A stretch of DNA of 44,158 nucleotides from Chara braunii (Eukaryota; Streptophyta; Charophyceae; Charales; Characeae), in assembly GCA_003427395.1 (NCBI GenBank), contig BFEA01000204.1:2350802-2394959 (forward strand), read 5' to 3'. The notes under the pieces were generated by a model that saw only the letters and a program-made list of their open reading frames with translations, had not been told where the DNA came from and did no database searches. Of the stretch, positions 42,288 to 44,158 are shown one piece after another. The position numbers and the translations under genes were made by a program. Every line of letters begins with the position of its first letter. Within the stretch, counting starts at the first letter, position 1.

Positions 42288-42837
42288 GACGGCCAGACGT
42301 TTCCTGTTTCTGACACCCAAGTTTTCGTCGGACTGTGCAGCATCCGGGGACTGGGGTGACGAGCGCTAGGCAAGGGAAGGCGAGGTAGAGAGACGGATAG
42401 CGGAGCGCTGCGGTTGTCGGGCTGGCCACTGCAGTATGGAGTATCGCGGGCAAAGGCGGAGGAGCAACGAGGCACTAAGGTGAGGCCACGAAGAGAGAGG
42501 CTGAACCTGGACGGGGGCCAAGGCAGGGGCCGATTGAAGGGAAAGCAACAATGAACTAAGCAGGAACAACGAAGAGAAAAGGTGAATGCACCCAGACGCG
42601 ATCCGCGCCCGGGTCTGTTGCGAGACTGAGACGGGTAGAAGAGCGATGGCGGGGAGGGGGCGAAAGTGAGAAGGAGAGTTAGTCGAGCTCGGCCGTTCCT
42701 AACGGAAATAAGCAAGGAAAGGTGATGGGTGGGGGTTATCGGTGTAGGCGAGGTGGACTGTGAAGTTAGTTATAGTAAGGGATTAGTAGAATAGTGGGTT
42801 AATAAAGAGAATAGGTGCGCGGAGGAAGGGAAAATAG

Positions 42838-43110
42838 TGAAATGAACCTGGCTGGGTATTGCACCAGGTGCATGTGGGAAAATGGGATGGCGGAAGAAAG
42901 ATTCNGGCGCAGAAAAGAAATAGTGGTGAACGCGATACTTCATGGATTTGGGCGGGGGAAGGGCCTATATAGGCGTTTTTATGTAGGGCGAGTTGAATAG
43001 GAAGGTTAGATTTAGAAGACAGTCAGTAGGATAAGAGTTAGTAAGGAAACCTCCGCGCGGAGCTATGGCGGAGACGNCTTAGAGGAAACAAGAAAATCGA
43101 GAATACTACT
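42838..43110 (+). repeat. Segment shared with 23905-24250
   Basis: Carries the same ordered landmarks as the family-C copy 1 segment. ATGAACCTGGC occurs again at about 43283 and 43568, the first followed by a GCCAGGTGCGTTCGAGG-like phrase and the second by GCCAGGTGTAGTC, so this part may itself be a degraded tandem repeat of about 290-440 bp. Confidence 0.55.
42966..42972 (+). promoter_or_regulatory. Possible TATA box of the family-C LTR
   Basis: TATATAG inside GGGCCTATATAGGCG, in the segment shared by both family-C copies. The position in the distal part of an LTR-like repeat would suit an LTR promoter. The other copy has lost it. Confidence 0.4.
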
Positions 43111-44158
43111 CAATTTCTGATAGAACTGGGCAAGGGACGCCAATTGCTATGAGTTTTCAAGTCGGGCGAATCAGTAGGTAGCGTTAGCCTTGGTGATAGG
43201 TGAGTAGATTTANAGTTAGTATGGACAGCGGTTGCGCGAAGCTAAGAGGAATGAAGTGTCGAAGAGGGTGATAACGTGAGGGAATGAACCTGGCNGGGTT
43301 CAGTGCCAGGTGCGTTCGAGGAAGTAAAGACGTCCGGTGGTGAGACCGGGGAGGAATTCAGACGGTTTGTTACGTTGGGTCCATCCCAGAGGGAGAGGGT
43401 GCTGGGGGTGGAGTGACGAGCGGACCAGCGAACAACTGCCCTGCAGAGGAAGGAAGCGGCAGGGACTACTGCGGTGGAGACTAGATGAATCTGGACAGGG
43501 CATTGTAGTGGGTGCGTGTGGGCGACGAGCTGGGCAACGACCGAAAGTCAGAAGGGAGAGCAGAACGGATGAACCTGGGCGCANGACAACGCCAGGTGTA
43601 GTCAAATTGAGACGCTCGGAGGTGGCGAATTGCTGAGCCAGGCGCAGTAGAGAGTGCACTATACGTTTGACTGTGCATGAAAACAAAGAGCAAGGGGGGG
43701 GGTGGCGACTGTTGCAAAAGCCATACTCTCTGTTACTGTTAACTGGGTTGCGACCATGTACGGACTGGCCAACACAGTCTCATAGTGCAAACACCGGGCC
43801 TCAGCTAGGCATGCTGAGTTCTCAACGTGCTCCATAGGGTAGTTTTTTCTGAGTTTTCTCGTAATACGNCTAGTANAGTGGTATCCTGCCCTCAGCCTAC
43901 AGCGGCTGTTGGCAGCANCAACTGTTCGTGCCCGGACGCACCACTTAGCTCATATGCTACTGTGTACGGCGCGCGGTCTGCTGCTGCNTGCCATGCACTA
44001 TTAATCGTTGTTAGCTGCTATTACGCACTGGTTGTTGTTGTGAACTGGACAGGCATGGTCACCTTTTGCTGTTGATCACCGTTGAGCGTTGCTGCTGCGA
44101 CTGAGGATCACGCACAGCGGCTGCCCCTGTTGACTAATGCATACCATTGAGCTCCCCT
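43111..44158. other. No supported gene; nine ambiguous bases nearby
   Basis: Short frames only. Single Ns at 42905, 43077, 43213, 43295, 43584, 43869, 43876, 43918 and 43988 show lower base quality at this end of the window, so frames here are unreliable. Confidence 0.5.

Larger units (their letters stand above)
41082..43110 (+). mobile_element. LTR-like repeat, family C, copy 2
   Basis: It starts TGTCGGTGCG with the hairpin at 41093-41110, as at 22517. A CCTCGGTCG(T)TTCGGTT region at about 41297-41310 may correspond to CCTCGGTAATCGGTTA in copy 1. The interior differs from copy 1 and holds the two U6 copies. The distal segment (42838-43110) matches 23905-24250. The 3' boundary is not defined. 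No coding sequence is supported. Confidence 0.5.

Overview
The window looks like repeat-rich nuclear DNA of a streptophyte plant or alga with a flagellate stage. A charophyte such as Chara fits best, but this is inference. The clues are: (i) a minus-strand exon ending in a PWWP domain of the plant ATX3/4/5 (trithorax-type H3K4 methyltransferase) kind; (ii) a degraded axonemal-type dynein heavy chain fragment, a family flowering plants lack; (iii) a fragment of plastid rpoC2; (iv) exons with GT/AG splice sites; (v) plant-style LTR retrotransposons with tRNA-Met and tRNA-Asp primer-binding sites; (vi) many long (CT)n, (GA)n and (CA)n tracts, one N gap and scattered single Ns. No bacterial operon, CRISPR array or intact tRNA or rRNA gene is visible.

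Layout. 1-7.9 kb: gene-poor sequence with microsatellites, a small rpoC2-like plastid insert (about 2.15-2.37 kb), a CpG-rich block near 3.0-3.4 kb and a small foldback at 4.8-4.9 kb. 8.06-11.59 kb, minus strand: one long first coding exon (about 1,177 codons) of low-complexity sequence ending inside a PWWP domain. The rest of that gene was not found. 11.6-15.5 kb: unannotated sequence, a 90-bp gap between (CT)n and (CA)n, and AT-rich DNA with a possible integrase remnant. 15.58-29.57 kb: nested LTR retrotransposon debris. It holds one LTR followed by a Met-tRNA PBS, an LTR 3' end followed by an Asp-tRNA PBS, a gag pseudogene with four in-frame stops, and no recognisable reverse transcriptase or integrase. 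A second LTR family (family C, beginning TGTCG plus a perfect hairpin) occurs at 22.5 and 41.1 kb.

24-39 kb is organised as a large imperfect palindrome. The module at 25.79-26.89 kb plus the LTR at 28.59-29.57 kb (plus strand) is repeated in inverse order on the minus strand (29.57-30.27 kb and 37.8-38.96 kb). The minus arm is split by a 7.2-kb block (30.56-37.80 kb) whose two ends are inverted arrays of the same ~93-bp satellite (about 20 and 8 copies). This is the architecture of a foldback transposon. Between the arrays lie two correctly phased exons of the zinc-binding domain of PrimPol (primase-polymerase), a degraded dynein heavy chain exon and another well-bounded candidate exon, all on the minus strand. 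Either a foldback element has captured host gene pieces, or this is a real PrimPol gene whose introns are full of repeats. 41.1-44.16 kb: the second family-C LTR, containing two diverged U6 snRNA copies in tandem and a TATA-bearing segment shared with 23.9-24.2 kb.

All identities and similarities were judged by eye; no search was run. The strongest calls are the PWWP exon, the gag remnant, the Asp PBS, the U6 copies, the PrimPol exons, the dynein fragment, the satellite arrays and the inverted duplication.
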